Shown: positions 38,825 to 47,577, numbered from the stretch's first letter. The stretch is 64,000 nt of DNA from Humisphaera borealis (GCF_015169395.1 NZ_CP063458.1:806001-870000), one strand, 5' to 3'. Notes: a model not told the origin generated them from the letters alone. Translations and numbers: made by a program.

Positions 38825-40753
38825 CTACCGCCGCGCACCTGTCACACGCTTGGATCGAACCGGTTCCGGACGCCGGACGGCGGTCCGGGCAGGCGAGCGC
38901 GGGGATGGTGGATCGGTCGCCGGGGCGTCGTCCGGCGACGGCAGTTTTTCGCTTGGCGGTTTCGCGCCTGGCGCTTTCACTCTGGACCGCTCGCCGGGCA
39001 GTGCCGGCTTCGTTGCAAACTCCGCGCGGGCGGCTTCCAAGAGTTCCCTTGCCTGGGCGAGCGTGGTCGGCGTAATCCGCTGGCCGCCGGTCATCTCCGC
39101 CAGTTCCTGCACGCGCTCTTCCCCTTCCATCACCCGCACCTGCGTCTCGGTCTTGTCGTTGACGACCTCCTTCCGCACGGTCAGATGGTGGTCGGCGTAG
39201 CTGGCGATCTGCGGCAGGTGGGTGATGCACAGCACTTGGTGGTGCGCGGCCAGGCTGCGCAGCTTGTTGCCGATGATACTGCCGAGGCGTCCGCCGACGT
39301 TGCTGTCGATCTCGTCGAACACCAGCACGCTGATGCGATCGCCTTGGGCCAGAATGCCCTTGAGCGCAAGCATGATGCGCGACAACTCGCCGCCGGACGC
39401 GATCTTGCGCAACGGCTGCGCGAGCTGGCCGGGATTGGTCTGCGCAATAAACTCGACGTGATCGAACCCGGAAGGGGTGCCGAGGTCGGATTGTGGTGCA
39501 GCCGTCCCGACCGCAATTGCAGGCCGGACGCCAACACCACAAGTGCCCGCCGGCATCACCGCGATGGTGAACTTTGCCTTCTCCATGCCCAGGTCAGACA
39601 ACTGACCTTCGATCAACGGCGACAGCTTTTTCGCGATCGCGGTTCGCTTTACGGTCAGCTCGGCGCCCAGCTTTCGCAGGTCGGCAAGCATCGGGACGAG
39701 CCGTGCTTGCAGGCCGCTGTCGTCGTCGCTCGCCTTTTCCAGCTCGGCAAGATTGGTCCGCAGTTCCTCGCGATAGGCGAGCGCGCCTTCGACAGAGTTG
39801 CCGTACTTCTGGGCGACGCGGTGGATCGCATTCAGACGGTCGTTCACCTCAGCCAACTCGGCGGGGTCGAGGTCGAGCTTGTCGAGGTAACGCGACAGGT
39901 CGTACGCCGCCTCTTCCACCTGGATGGTCGCATCGCGCATCGCGACGGCGACCGGTTTGAGATTGGTATCGAGATCGGAAAGCTCCATCAGGATGCTCGC
40001 CGCCCCTTTGAGCCGTTCGAGCACCGAGCCGTCCACTTCATAGATCACCGTATGCACGGTGCCGGCGTCGCGCTTGAGCTTCTCTAGGTTGGTCAGCACA
40101 CTCGCCCGGCTTTCCAGCTCGAGGTACTCGGCGGGGTCGAGGTTGGCCGCGTCGATCTCATCCGCCTGGAAGCGGTAGAGCTCCAGTTGCTGTCGGCGGA
40201 GGGTTCGGCTGGCGTCGAGCTCGGCAATCCGCTGCCGGGCCTCGATCACCTGAAGGTAGATCGCGTGGTACCGAGACCGCAGGTCGAGCAGACCGCCGAA
40301 CTGATCGATCACGTCGAGCTGATTGGACGGCTTGAGCAGGTACTGGTGGTCGTGCTGGCCGTGGACATCCACGAGGTGCTCGGCGACGAGCTTGAGCATC
40401 GCGAGGGTGATCGGGTGGCCGTTGAGGCTGACCGACGACCGGCCCGAGGCGTAGAGCCGGCGCGTGAGCAGCAGTTCACCGCCGTCGTCGGCGAGGGGAA
40501 TGTCTGTCAGGGCCTGGAGTTGCGACAGCAGTTCGGCCCCGCGCACCTCGAAGACGCCAGACACCCGGCCTTCGTCGGCACCCGGGCGGAGCATCTCGCT
40601 CGGGGAGCGCAGGCCCAGCAACACTTCGACCGCGCCGATGACCAGGCTTTTGCCCGCGCCGGTGGCTCCGGTGAAGCAGTTGAGCCCCGGTCCCAAGGCG
40701 ATCCGGACGTCGGAAATGACAGCGAGGTTGGATATGTGAAGTTCGCGGAGCAT
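38825..40753 (-). CDS. recN: DNA repair protein RecN
   Basis: The 642-residue SMC-like protein acts early in double-strand break repair. It begins MLRELHISNLAVISDVRIALGPGLNCFTGATGAGKS, with Walker A at residues 29-36. The long helical arms hold the hinge-like break, and the C-terminal part has the signature LRKIASGGELSRIMLALKGILAQ and Walker B VLVFDEIDSNVGGRLG. A Pro-rich tail of about 70 residues (SRVKAPGAKPPSEKLPSPDDAPATDPPSPRSPART) beyond the usual end is a lineage-specific addition. The start at 40753 gives the normal N-terminus. It is convergent with the SUMF1-sialidase gene. Confidence 0.95.
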   Translation of the reverse strand: MLRELHISNLAVISDVRIALGPGLNCFTGATGAGKSLVIGAVEVLLGLRSPSEMLRPGADEGRVSGVFEVRGAELLSQLQALTDIPLADDGGELLLTRRLYASGRSSVSLNGHPITLAMLKLVAEHLVDVHGQHDHQYLLKPSNQLDVIDQFGGLLDLRSRYHAIYLQVIEARQRIAELDASRTLRRQQLELYRFQADEIDAANLDPAEYLELESRASVLTNLEKLKRDAGTVHTVIYEVDGSVLERLKGAASILMELSDLDTNLKPVAVAMRDATIQVEEAAYDLSRYLDKLDLDPAELAEVNDRLNAIHRVAQKYGNSVEGALAYREELRTNLAELEKASDDDSGLQARLVPMLADLRKLGAELTVKRTAIAKKLSPLIEGQLSDLGMEKAKFTIAVMPAGTCGVGVRPAIAVGTAAPQSDLGTPSGFDHVEFIAQTNPGQLAQPLRKIASGGELSRIMLALKGILAQGDRISVLVFDEIDSNVGGRLGSIIGNKLRSLAAHHQVLCITHLPQIASYADHHLTVRKEVVNDKTETQVRVMEGEERVQELAEMTGGQRITPTTLAQARELLEAARAEFATKPALPGERSRVKAPGAKPPSEKLPSPDDAPATDPPSPRSPARTAVRRPEPVRSKRVTGARR

Positions 40754-40864
40754 GTGAACGTTTCCGAATGACAGATGTCGTAGGCGTTCCTGCAAATCCC
40801 CTGGACCCCGGTGGGGCAACGATGGATCGACGCCCCGCGGCGAACACCAGACGGCGACCGCCAC

Positions 40865-40886
40865 GGGCAAGCGAGTACGCTTGCCC
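40865..40886. repeat. Short palindrome upstream of recN
   Basis: GGGCAAGC (40865-40872) pairs with GCTTGCCC (40879-40886) around GAGTAC and is followed by ATGCCACCC. This looks like one more member of the intergenic palindrome set described for this window. Confidence 0.5.
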
Positions 40887-40911
40887 ATGCCACCCAGGAT
40901 TTTCCTGTCGA

Positions 40912-40949
40912 CTGACTCGGAGGTCCGGCGAAGCCGGCCTCCGAGTCAG
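40912..40949. repeat. Long hairpin at the edge of the 19-bp array
   Basis: CTGACTCGGAGG plus TCCGGC pairs with GCCGGCCTCCGAGTCAG over 17 positions, with one bulged T and loop GAA. Its right arm contains the first GAGTCAG of the 19-bp repeat array, so the array appears to grow out of this hairpin. Confidence 0.75.
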
Positions 40950-41132
40950 CCAAACGAACCCGAGTCAGCCAAACGAACCCGAGTCAGCCAAACGAACCCG
41001 AGTCAGCCAAACGAACCCGAGTCAGCCAAACGAACCCGAGTCAGCCAAACGAACCCGAGTCAGCCAAACGAACCCGAGTCAGCCAAACGAACCCGAGTCA
41101 GCCAAACGAACCCGAGTCAGCCAAACGAACCC
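40943..41132 (+). repeat. Ten exact tandem copies of a 19-bp unit
   Basis: The unit GAGTCAGCCAAACGAACCC is repeated ten times without a mismatch (190 bp). The unit length is not a multiple of three and no gene spans it, so it is non-coding. It sits about 190 bases upstream of the recN start and 740 bases from the tRNA-binding domain gene. There are no spacers, so it is not a CRISPR array. Perfect identity points to recent expansion by slippage. Confidence 0.97.
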
Positions 41133-41186
41133 GAGATCGGCTGCAAATCGGCAAAAGACCTGCGACCATCGGATGTCTCCGGTCCC

Positions 41187-41228
41187 CTCCTCCGGTACGC
41201 CGGGTTAGGGTTAGGGTTAGGGTGGGGG
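41187..41228. repeat. G-rich TTAGGG-like tract beside CCGGTACGCCGG core
   Basis: After CCCCTCCTCCGGTACGCCGG come GGG followed by three TTAGGG-like units and GTGGGGG (41202-41228). Four or more GGG runs in 27 bases could form a G-quadruplex. The CCGGTACGCCGG core relates it to the 13203, 41390 and 60678 palindromes. Confidence 0.7.
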
Positions 41229-41238
41229 TTGCTTCAGA

Positions 41239-41264
41239 CGACGTTCCCGACTCGAGAGCCGGGA
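41239..41264. repeat. Hairpin CGTTCCCG...CGGGAACG
   Basis: CGTTCCCGACTCGAGAGCC and GGGAACG form an imperfect hairpin within the 690-base gap between recN and the MetRS-like gene. The rest of the gap (41265-41389) is pyrimidine-rich with repeated TTCATTC words and no gene. Confidence 0.45.
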
Positions 41265-41447
41265 ACGAAGAACGTACAACCAAGAATGCAGAACCGGCGA
41301 CCGCTGTCGCGGCCACCATCTCTGTCATTCATTCCCCGTCCTTCATTCTTCATTCACCGTTCTTCATTCCGCCCATCACCCGAAGCAACCCTCAACCTGG
41401 CCCTCCCCCGGCGTACCGAAGGAGGCGACTGGAATACCGCATGGCGT

Positions 41448-41873
41448 TCAGCTCACCTTGCTTCCGGCCGAGACCGCTTCGCTCGGGCTCAATACGATCA
41501 CCTTCCCGGTCGCCGGGTCGTGCGCCGCCAGCAACATGCCCTGGCTCTCCAGGCCCATCATTTTTCGGGGCGCCAGGTTGGCCACGACGATGATCTGCTT
41601 GCCGACCATCTGTTCCGGCGAATAGTGCTGGCGAATGCCGGCCAGGATGGTCCGCTGCTCGGTGCCCAGGTCCACCTTCAGCACCAGCAGCTTGTCCCCC
41701 TTGGGGGCCGGGGCCGCTTCCAGCACCGTCGCCACGCGAAACTCGACCTTCACAAAGTCGTCAATGGTGATGGTCGGTGGCAGCGCCACCACACCCGCCG
41801 GCGAGTTAGCCGGCACCTGCCCCGGCGTAGCGGTGGCAGGGATGGACGTGGACGGCATGGGTTCATTCGACAT
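41448..41873 (-). CDS. Stand-alone MetRS C-terminal / EMAPII-type tRNA-binding domain
   Basis: The 141-residue protein has a Pro/Thr/Ala-rich N-terminal tail (about 35 residues) and an OB-fold tRNA-binding domain: ITIDDFVKVEFRVATVLEAAPAPKGDKLLVLKVDLGTEQRTILAGIRQHYSPEQMVGKQIIVVANLAPRKMMGLESQGMLLAA. This matches the C-terminal beta-subunit domain of methionyl-tRNA synthetase, normally fused to MetG. Here it is a free subunit, as in some archaea and bacteria, or it is a CsaA-like chaperone. The ATG at 41873 has AAGGAG eight bases upstream. Confidence 0.88.
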   Translation of the reverse strand: MSNEPMPSTSIPATATPGQVPANSPAGVVALPPTITIDDFVKVEFRVATVLEAAPAPKGDKLLVLKVDLGTEQRTILAGIRQHYSPEQMVGKQIIVVANLAPRKMMGLESQGMLLAAHDPATGKVIVLSPSEAVSAGSKVS

Positions 41874-42001
41874 CGCAAACACTCCTTCTGTATCGGACAG
41901 TATACCCGAACGTTGTTAGGAATAAAGTCGGAATAACGGAATACGGACAAAACGTGCTCAGCAGGGGTCGGCTGAGACCGGTTGACTGGCGCGAAACGCC
42001 C

Positions 42002-42035
42002 ACGGCGACGCCGTCGACCCCACCGCACCGCGGTG
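42002..42035. repeat. Double-hairpin palindrome, copy 1
   Basis: ACGGCGACGCCGT (42002-42014) and CACCGCACCGCGGTG (42021-42035) form two adjacent small hairpins. On the reverse strand the second copy at 58196-58236 has the same order (CACGGC.../CCCCACCGC...GCGGTG), so they are homologous. Confidence 0.6.
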
Positions 42036-42171
42036 AGCGTGCCAAGGGGAGCATGATCGTCAAGAACGGGGAAGCCGTCGAGGGGCAAACGACGGCAGGT
42101 GCCTTCGGTTGCTACGGGATTCGAGCAACCGTAAATTCCGGACTGGGGAAGCACTTCTGAGCAGGAGAGTC

Positions 42172-43665
42172 ATGTCCCGTCATATCCATCACGTAGCGCT
42201 CCTTGTCATCCTGATCCTGTCCGCCCCGTGGTCGCTGGCCGCCGCGCCTTCGCCAGACAAGCCCAACATCCTGTTTATCCTGACCGACGACCAGGGGTAT
42301 TCGTCGCTCGGCTGCTACGGCGGAAAGCTGGTGGCCACCCCGCATCTGGATCGGCTGGCAGCGGAAGGCGCGCGATTCACCGACGCCTACGCGACGCCTC
42401 AGTGCACGCCCACGCGGGCTTCCCTGCTGACAGGACAGTATTCCTCGCGGCACGGGATGTGGCACGTACTTCCGTGGTACGGATCGCCATGGGCACCGAT
42501 CGCCGAGCCTCCGTTCGTCGAGTCACTGCCCCGAGAGACGGTCAATCTTGCCAAGCGGCTTAAGGCCGCGGACTACCGGACGGCGTGCATCGGCAAGTGG
42601 CACCTGACGAGCGGCGCTGACGGTAACGCCGCGTCGCTGTCGGCGACCGGTGCCGCCCACTTCGGCTTTGATGTTGTCGCCCCGCAGCCGAGGGGCAAGG
42701 GGGCCGAAGAGAAGGACAAATTCGTAGAATTCCTGACGGATCGATCGATTGCCTTCATCGAAAGCCCGAGCGATCGCCCCTGGTTCTGCCTGCTGACCCA
42801 CCACACGGTCCACGGCAAGGTTTACGCGCCCGAAGCGCTGGTCGCCAAGTACCTGAAGGCGGGCGCTCCCGCCGACGGCCTTCACAATGCCACCTATCGC
42901 GCGGCCCTTGAGCACCTCGATACATCGGTCGGACGCCTGATGGCCGCGGTCGATCGGCAGGGGTCGCAGCGGCAGACGATGGTCGTTTTCATGAGCGACA
43001 ACGGCGGGGTCTTCCAGGCACGAAAACTCCCGGCGGCGTCCGCCAGCGGGGAGCGCACACGACTGGCCATCGCCCGTGAGGAATACAGCAATACGCCGCT
43101 TCGCGCCGGCAAGGGCTCGCCGTACGAAGGGGGAATTCGTGTGCCGCTCATCATCCGCTGGCGCGGCGTCGCCGAGCCGGGCCTTACCGTCTCAACGCCG
43201 GTTCATGTGGTCGACATGATGCCAACGCTGTGCGCCGTGGCGGCCGCTGCGGCGGCGCCGGCAAACCATCCGCTTGACGGGGTCAACCTGCTGCCGCTCC
43301 TCAAGACCGGCGGGTCCATTGCGCCTCGCCCGCTTATGTTCTACATGCCGCTCTACGACCTACGCTGGGCGGCAACGCCTTGCGCCGCGGTCCGCGACGG
43401 CGACTTGAAGCTCATTGAATACTTCGGCGATTCCTTCGCCGACGACGGTACCTATCGCCCCGGCGCACGGCTCGAACTGTACGACCTGCGGAATGATCTC
43501 GGCGAACAGCATGACCTGTCGGCGGCACGACCCGATGACGTCAGCCGATTACAGAAAGTCCTGCGCGACCACCTGAAGTCTGTAAACGCGGTGATCCCGG
43601 GCCCCAACCCGAAGCACCAGCCCGCTAAGGAGTTTCAGGAAACGCGCGCCAAGCCGAATGACTGA
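42172..43665 (+). CDS. Secreted sulfatase
   Basis: The 497-residue enzyme has a signal peptide (LLVILILSAPWSLAAA), the metal-ligand start NILFILTDDQGYSSLGCYGG and the C-x-P-x-R motif CTPTR at Cys78, the residue oxidised to formylglycine. IGKWHL, HTVHGKVYAPE and VFMSDNGG are further family motifs. AGGAG lies six bases before the ATG at 42172. The substrate is unknown; the enzyme is likely to remove sulfate from polysaccharides. It is followed in the same direction by another sulfatase, but 237 bases and a palindrome lie between them. Confidence 0.93.
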   Translation: MSRHIHHVALLVILILSAPWSLAAAPSPDKPNILFILTDDQGYSSLGCYGGKLVATPHLDRLAAEGARFTDAYATPQCTPTRASLLTGQYSSRHGMWHVLPWYGSPWAPIAEPPFVESLPRETVNLAKRLKAADYRTACIGKWHLTSGADGNAASLSATGAAHFGFDVVAPQPRGKGAEEKDKFVEFLTDRSIAFIESPSDRPWFCLLTHHTVHGKVYAPEALVAKYLKAGAPADGLHNATYRAALEHLDTSVGRLMAAVDRQGSQRQTMVVFMSDNGGVFQARKLPAASASGERTRLAIAREEYSNTPLRAGKGSPYEGGIRVPLIIRWRGVAEPGLTVSTPVHVVDMMPTLCAVAAAAAAPANHPLDGVNLLPLLKTGGSIAPRPLMFYMPLYDLRWAATPCAAVRDGDLKLIEYFGDSFADDGTYRPGARLELYDLRNDLGEQHDLSAARPDDVSRLQKVLRDHLKSVNAVIPGPNPKHQPAKEFQETRAKPND

Positions 43666-43751
43666 GACTCGATCGAGCCGATCACGTCGTTTACCGAGCC
43701 GTTGCCACCGCTCATCGGTGGGATCTGAATGACCGTGTGGGATTCAGCACC

Positions 43752-43782
43752 TTGTGGTGCAGCCGGGACGGCTGCACCACAA
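43752..43782. repeat. Perfect palindrome between two sulfatase genes
   Basis: TTGTGGTGCAGCCG (43752-43765) pairs perfectly with 43769-43782 around GGA. It could act as a terminator but has no T-run. It looks like a dispersed GGTGCAGCCG-type element. Confidence 0.7.
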
Positions 43783-43902
43783 CGACGCCGATCACGACGC
43801 GGTGAACTTTCGAATGGGAATCAGTGGGGGGTGACCAATAGCGGAATCGGCATCCTGCAATTTCTATGAACCGCAGGCGTTCCACGCTCAGGAGAAATCT
43901 GA

Positions 43903-45336
43903 ATGTCGAACCGCGCCCGCTTGCCTTGTTCCCTTCCCTTCGCACTGCTGTTTGCCCTGGTCACCCTGAATGCAGGGCCCGTCTCGGCAGCGGAACGGCC
44001 GAACTTTCTGCTGATCATCGCAGACGACCTGAACTGGCGCGACCTCGGTTACGAGGGGAACAAGGACGTCGTCACCCCGAACCTCGACAAGCTGCGGACC
44101 GAGGGGATGAAACTGAGCGGCATGTATACGCCCGCACCGACCTGCTCACCCTGTCGCCATGCGCTCTACACCGGTCTGTACAGCATGCGATCGGGGGCGT
44201 ATCCGAACCACACGCGCGCGTACGACGGCACGAAGAGTGTTTTCACGCACCTGAAGGCCAACGGGTACAGGGTCGCGCTGCAGGGCAAGACGCACATCGG
44301 TCCGCCTGCCTCGTTTCCGTACGAATACATTGGCAAGAAGGGTGACGATGATTTCGACGCGAGCAAGAACTTCATCACCGCCGACGGCACCAAGCCATGG
44401 CTGCTGGTGTTCGCGTCGAACGATCCGCACAGCCCCTGGACCCGCGGCAACAAGGCCGACCTGGCGAAAATCTCCGTTCCGCCTTATCTGCACGACAATC
44501 AGGTCACCCGGACGTTGCTCGCCGACTATTACGGCGAAATCAACAAGCTCGACTGGCAGGTGGGCCGACTGTTGAAAGTGCTCGAGGAGGCCGGGCAATC
44601 GGACAACACACTGGTGATGTTCGTCAGCGAACAGGGGAGCAGTTTTCCCTACGGCGGCAAGTGGAGCCTTTACGACAACGGGATCAGGGTCTCGGGCCTG
44701 GTTCGCTGGCCGGGCAAGGTGAAGCCTGGGTCCTCCAGTACCGCGCTGATGCAATATGTTGACGTGCCGCCGACCTTCCTTGCCGCCGCGGGAATTGACC
44801 CGGCGAAGATCGACGTGGGCTGCCCCGATGCCAATGGCAAGACCGGTTTCGACGGGCGTAGTTTTCTCGACGTGTTGACGGGCAAGCGCGATTCGCTGCG
44901 CGACTACATCTACGCCCAGCACACGACGGTCGGAATCAACGGCTACAAGGAGCCGTATCCGATCCGGGCCGTCCGCGACGCCCGCTACAAGTACATTCGC
45001 AATCTTGCACCGGGCAATACCTATGAAATCGGCGGCATTCACAAGGGTGAGCCGATCGAGTCATGGAAGGCCGATGCCGCGACCCGCCCGGAACTTCAGG
45101 CGCGGATCGACTGGCTCTTCAAGCGGCCGGGGGAAGAACTCTACGACGTGCAGAACGACGAGTACGAAACGAAGAATCTCGCCGGCGATCCGGCAATGGC
45201 CGCCATCAAGACCAGGCTGTCGGCCGAGCTGGATGCGTGGATGGCGCAGCAGGGGGACAAAGGCATGGAAACCGAGAAAAAAGCGCCGAGCCGCCAGGGT
45301 GACAAGCGACAGGCGAAGGACCGCGACGCGCAGTAG
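43903..45336 (+). CDS. Secreted sulfatase, heparan N-sulfatase-like
   Basis: The 477-residue enzyme has a signal peptide (ALLFALVTLNAGPVSAA), ADDLNWRDLGYEGN, and CSPCR at Cys81 (C-x-P-x-R with an unusual second Cys inside the motif). LQGKTHIGP takes the place of the usual GKWH, and LVMFVSEQGSSFPYGGKWSLYDNGIR resembles the N-sulfoglucosamine sulfohydrolase group. AGGAG precedes the start. The C-terminus is a Lys/Glu/Gln-rich tail (EKKAPSRQGDKRQAKDRD). The likely role is desulfation of sulfated sugars. Confidence 0.92.
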   Translation: MSNRARLPCSLPFALLFALVTLNAGPVSAAERPNFLLIIADDLNWRDLGYEGNKDVVTPNLDKLRTEGMKLSGMYTPAPTCSPCRHALYTGLYSMRSGAYPNHTRAYDGTKSVFTHLKANGYRVALQGKTHIGPPASFPYEYIGKKGDDDFDASKNFITADGTKPWLLVFASNDPHSPWTRGNKADLAKISVPPYLHDNQVTRTLLADYYGEINKLDWQVGRLLKVLEEAGQSDNTLVMFVSEQGSSFPYGGKWSLYDNGIRVSGLVRWPGKVKPGSSSTALMQYVDVPPTFLAAAGIDPAKIDVGCPDANGKTGFDGRSFLDVLTGKRDSLRDYIYAQHTTVGINGYKEPYPIRAVRDARYKYIRNLAPGNTYEIGGIHKGEPIESWKADAATRPELQARIDWLFKRPGEELYDVQNDEYETKNLAGDPAMAAIKTRLSAELDAWMAQQGDKGMETEKKAPSRQGDKRQAKDRDAQ

Positions 45337-45375
45337 GTGTTTGCGCGAGCCCCGGCGGGGCTGATCGTCCGCCCG

Positions 45376-46800
45376 TCACACCGCCCATCCGCCTGCCGTC
45401 GGCGTGACGGTGACCGGGTACGCTGATAGCGCACCGCCGTTGTACGCGTAGCCGCCGCCGTAACCCCAGAAGCCGAACCTCGGTACGAACCAGAAGACCG
45501 GTGTCTGGTCCTGCGCCGGCGCGGTCGCGGTCGAGCCTGCAACGGCCTTGGTGGCGTTGGCGATGTCCAGCGTGCCGCCGGTGACGGTTTGGCCGAGGAT
45601 CGACGACTGCTGGTTTACGCCGGCGAGCAATTGGCTCTTGAGCTGCGCCGCCGTCAGCGACGGGTTCTGCGAGAGCATCAGCGCGAGTGTGCCGGCGACG
45701 TGGGGCGTTGCCATCGAGGTGCCGCTTTCGGTTTCGTACGTGCCGTCCAGGTAGGTGCTGTAGATGTCGTCGCCGGGGGCGGCGAGATCGACGGAGGTTT
45801 CGCCGTAGTTCGACCAGGAGGTCAGCGAACTGCCGCTGTTGCTGGCGGCGACGGAGATGATGTTCGACAGGTCGTAGGTGGCGGGGTAGCTGGCGTCCCA
45901 ACTGCTGTCGTTATTCACGCCGTCGTTGCCGGCGGCATAGACCATGAGCATGCCCTTTTGCTCGGCGTAGACGAGGGCGCGGTAGAGCCCGTCGGTCGTG
46001 CCGCCCGATCCGCCGTAACTGTTGCTGGTGATCTTCACGCCGTTGTCGGCGGCGTAGCGAATGGCGGCGGCGATGTCGGCATCGCTGGCGCCGTCCTGGC
46101 CGTTGCCGAAAATCTTGAGCGCCATCAGGCTCGTCTTCCAGACCACGCCGGCGGTGCCGACGCCGTTGTTGCCGATCGCGCCGATCGTGCCGGCGGTGTG
46201 GGTGCCGTGGCCGTCGTCGTCCATGGGGTTGTTGTCGTTGTCGCCGAAATCCCAGCCGATGATGTCATCGACGTATTTGTCTCCCTTGTAGCTCTTGCCG
46301 TTGCGGCCGTCCTCCCAGCCGCCGCTGAGGTTGGCCTTCCACGGCCTGAGCAGATCGCCGGCGTCGATGTGGCCGTTGGCGTTACCGTCATGCACATAGG
46401 CGGCGTTGGCGGAATTGTTGAGGTCGTAGAAGGTGATAAGGCCGTCGGCGTCGGTATCGACGAGCTTCTTCTTGAGCGCCTTGGGGATCTCGGCCTGGTT
46501 GATCCAGACGTTGAGGTAGAGATCTTCGTGGGTGTAGTCGATGCCGGAATCGATGTGCCCGACGACCACCGCCGCGCTGCCCGTGCCGGCGTCCCACGCG
46601 GATTCGGCGTTCGAACCGGACAGACCCCATTGGTCGGCGTAGCCGGGGTCGTTGGGGACGGTGGACATCAGCGTGCGCTTCTCAAGTGTGTCGAAGCGGC
46701 AGTCACGTGAGAGCGACGGCGACAGCCGCTGTTGCCAGCGGCGGAAAGCGCGGAAGACCGGCAGGCGATCGAAGTGGTTTGAGAAGGTGGGCAGGCGCAT
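45376..46800 (-). CDS. Subtilisin-like serine protease with EF-hand insert
   Basis: The 474-residue protease has the S8 triad Asp84 (GHIDSGID), His198 (DGHGTHTAG) and Ser362 (SGTSMATPHVAG), with the oxyanion Asn at about 292 (AAGND). Between Asp and His are two EF-hand-like loops: DTDADGLITFYD (115-126) and DGNANGHIDAGD (138-149), so calcium probably stabilises it. The N-terminal FDTLEKRTLMS resembles LEPR-XLL. No ordinary signal peptide is seen, so export may use that N-terminal region. GAGG lies six bases before the ATG at 46800; earlier ATGs are less well placed. Confidence 0.9.
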   Translation of the reverse strand: MRLPTFSNHFDRLPVFRAFRRWQQRLSPSLSRDCRFDTLEKRTLMSTVPNDPGYADQWGLSGSNAESAWDAGTGSAAVVVGHIDSGIDYTHEDLYLNVWINQAEIPKALKKKLVDTDADGLITFYDLNNSANAAYVHDGNANGHIDAGDLLRPWKANLSGGWEDGRNGKSYKGDKYVDDIIGWDFGDNDNNPMDDDGHGTHTAGTIGAIGNNGVGTAGVVWKTSLMALKIFGNGQDGASDADIAAAIRYAADNGVKITSNSYGGSGGTTDGLYRALVYAEQKGMLMVYAAGNDGVNNDSSWDASYPATYDLSNIISVAASNSGSSLTSWSNYGETSVDLAAPGDDIYSTYLDGTYETESGTSMATPHVAGTLALMLSQNPSLTAAQLKSQLLAGVNQQSSILGQTVTGGTLDIANATKAVAGSTATAPAQDQTPVFWFVPRFGFWGYGGGYAYNGGALSAYPVTVTPTAGGWAV

Positions 46801-47228
46801 GGTCATCCTCTGAAAGTCGGAGCGCACCGAGGGCATTGGCGCTCGCCGGGCAGGCGGTGGCGCGACGGAGCCGCAGTCGGGGCAATCGGGTGTTTGGGTT
46901 TACGGCCGCCGGTTTGGCGAGTGCCAACACGTCGCGGCAGGAGGCAGGTTCGTCGCCGTGGGGGCTAGAACAACATCCTTGCGATTAATCGGACACCCGA
47001 GCGGGGTAAGTTCTTCCCGGGAAATTGCCGGCGCGGGGAATTTCGGCGAGTGGCGGGTAGGAGCGAACGGCGGCGTTGAGTGTTACGTACGGACGGTCTT
47101 GAATGCGGTTTCAGATTCGGTCGAGTGTCGGGCCGGCTCGCGTACTAAATGCGGACTTACCACGGAGTTCATCTTGAAGCCTCTTGCCTCTCACCGAGAT
47201 GATGAAACCTTGGTACGGTGCCAGGATT

Positions 47229-47301
47229 GAACGCCAAGCCGAGACGCCAAGAGTTGCCTTGCCTTGGATGGCGTCCTTGGCGACTCGGCGTCTTGGCGTT
47301 C
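47229..47301. repeat. Inverted array of CGCCAAG units
   Basis: GAACGCCAAGCCGAGACGCC (47229-47248) and its complement CTTGGCGACTCGGCGTCTTG (47276-47301 region) flank about 27 bases. The arrangement equals that of the CACGAAGG array at 33429, although the unit differs. Confidence 0.7.
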
Positions 47302-47316
47302 ATCACTTCTGTTTTC

Positions 47317-47473
47317 GGAGCAGGACACGGAGTTCACGGAGATGAAGACCGAGAAAGGACTTCTGCGGACTCTGGCGCGGCCACTGTGTATTGTGGGGTG
47401 GCCTCGGTCACGATCCGGCGCGGCCTCCGTGGCTTCTCCGTGTCCTCAGTGTTCTCCGTGGTGAGTCTTCATT
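47317..47473. repeat. Inverted array of CACGGAG units
   Basis: ACACGGAGTTCACGGAG (left, from about 47324) and CTCCGTG-rich sequence ending GTGAGTCTTCAT (right, 47427-47473) form a long interrupted inverted repeat. It stands directly beside the CGCCAAG array. Confidence 0.65.
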
Positions 47474-47480
47474 TTTCGGG

Positions 47481-47549
47481 TTAGCGGTCGCACCGCAGGT
47501 GCACTCTTGCGAACGCAAGAAAGGCGTGCACTTTCCGTGCGACCGCTAA
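47481..47549. repeat. TTAGCGGTCGCACC palindrome, copy 1
   Basis: The left arm TTAGCGGTCGCACCGCAGG continues TGCACTCTT and pairs with GTGCACTTTCCGTGCGACC...TAA with three mismatches. The first 28 bases are identical to the copy at 62611-62638. It lies 29 bases beyond the 3' end of the BPL_N gene. Confidence 0.85.
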
Positions 47550-47577
47550 CCGCTTCAGATTGGAGGCTTGGTCCAGC

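Larger units (their letters stand above)
46801..47577. other. Repeat-rich intergenic region
   Basis: About 780 bases without a credible gene. It holds two inverted short-repeat arrays (47229-47301 and 47317-47473) and one copy of the TTAGCGGTCGCACC palindrome (47481-47549). The first 420 bases contain nothing recognised. Confidence 0.6.

Noticed and set aside
40943-41132. CRISPR array
   Set aside because: The 19-bp units are contiguous with no unique spacers, and no cas gene is in the window.
40881-41936. A protein made of repeated SAKRTR/PNEPE units over the 19-bp array
   Set aside because: A 19-bp unit shifts frame each copy, so any translation cycles through three peptides. There is no ribosome site, and the frame also crosses the real minus-strand MetRS-like gene.
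46837-47228. A gene in the first part of the 780-base gap
   Set aside because: Open frames there are short, with no signal peptide, no ribosome site and no familiar motif.
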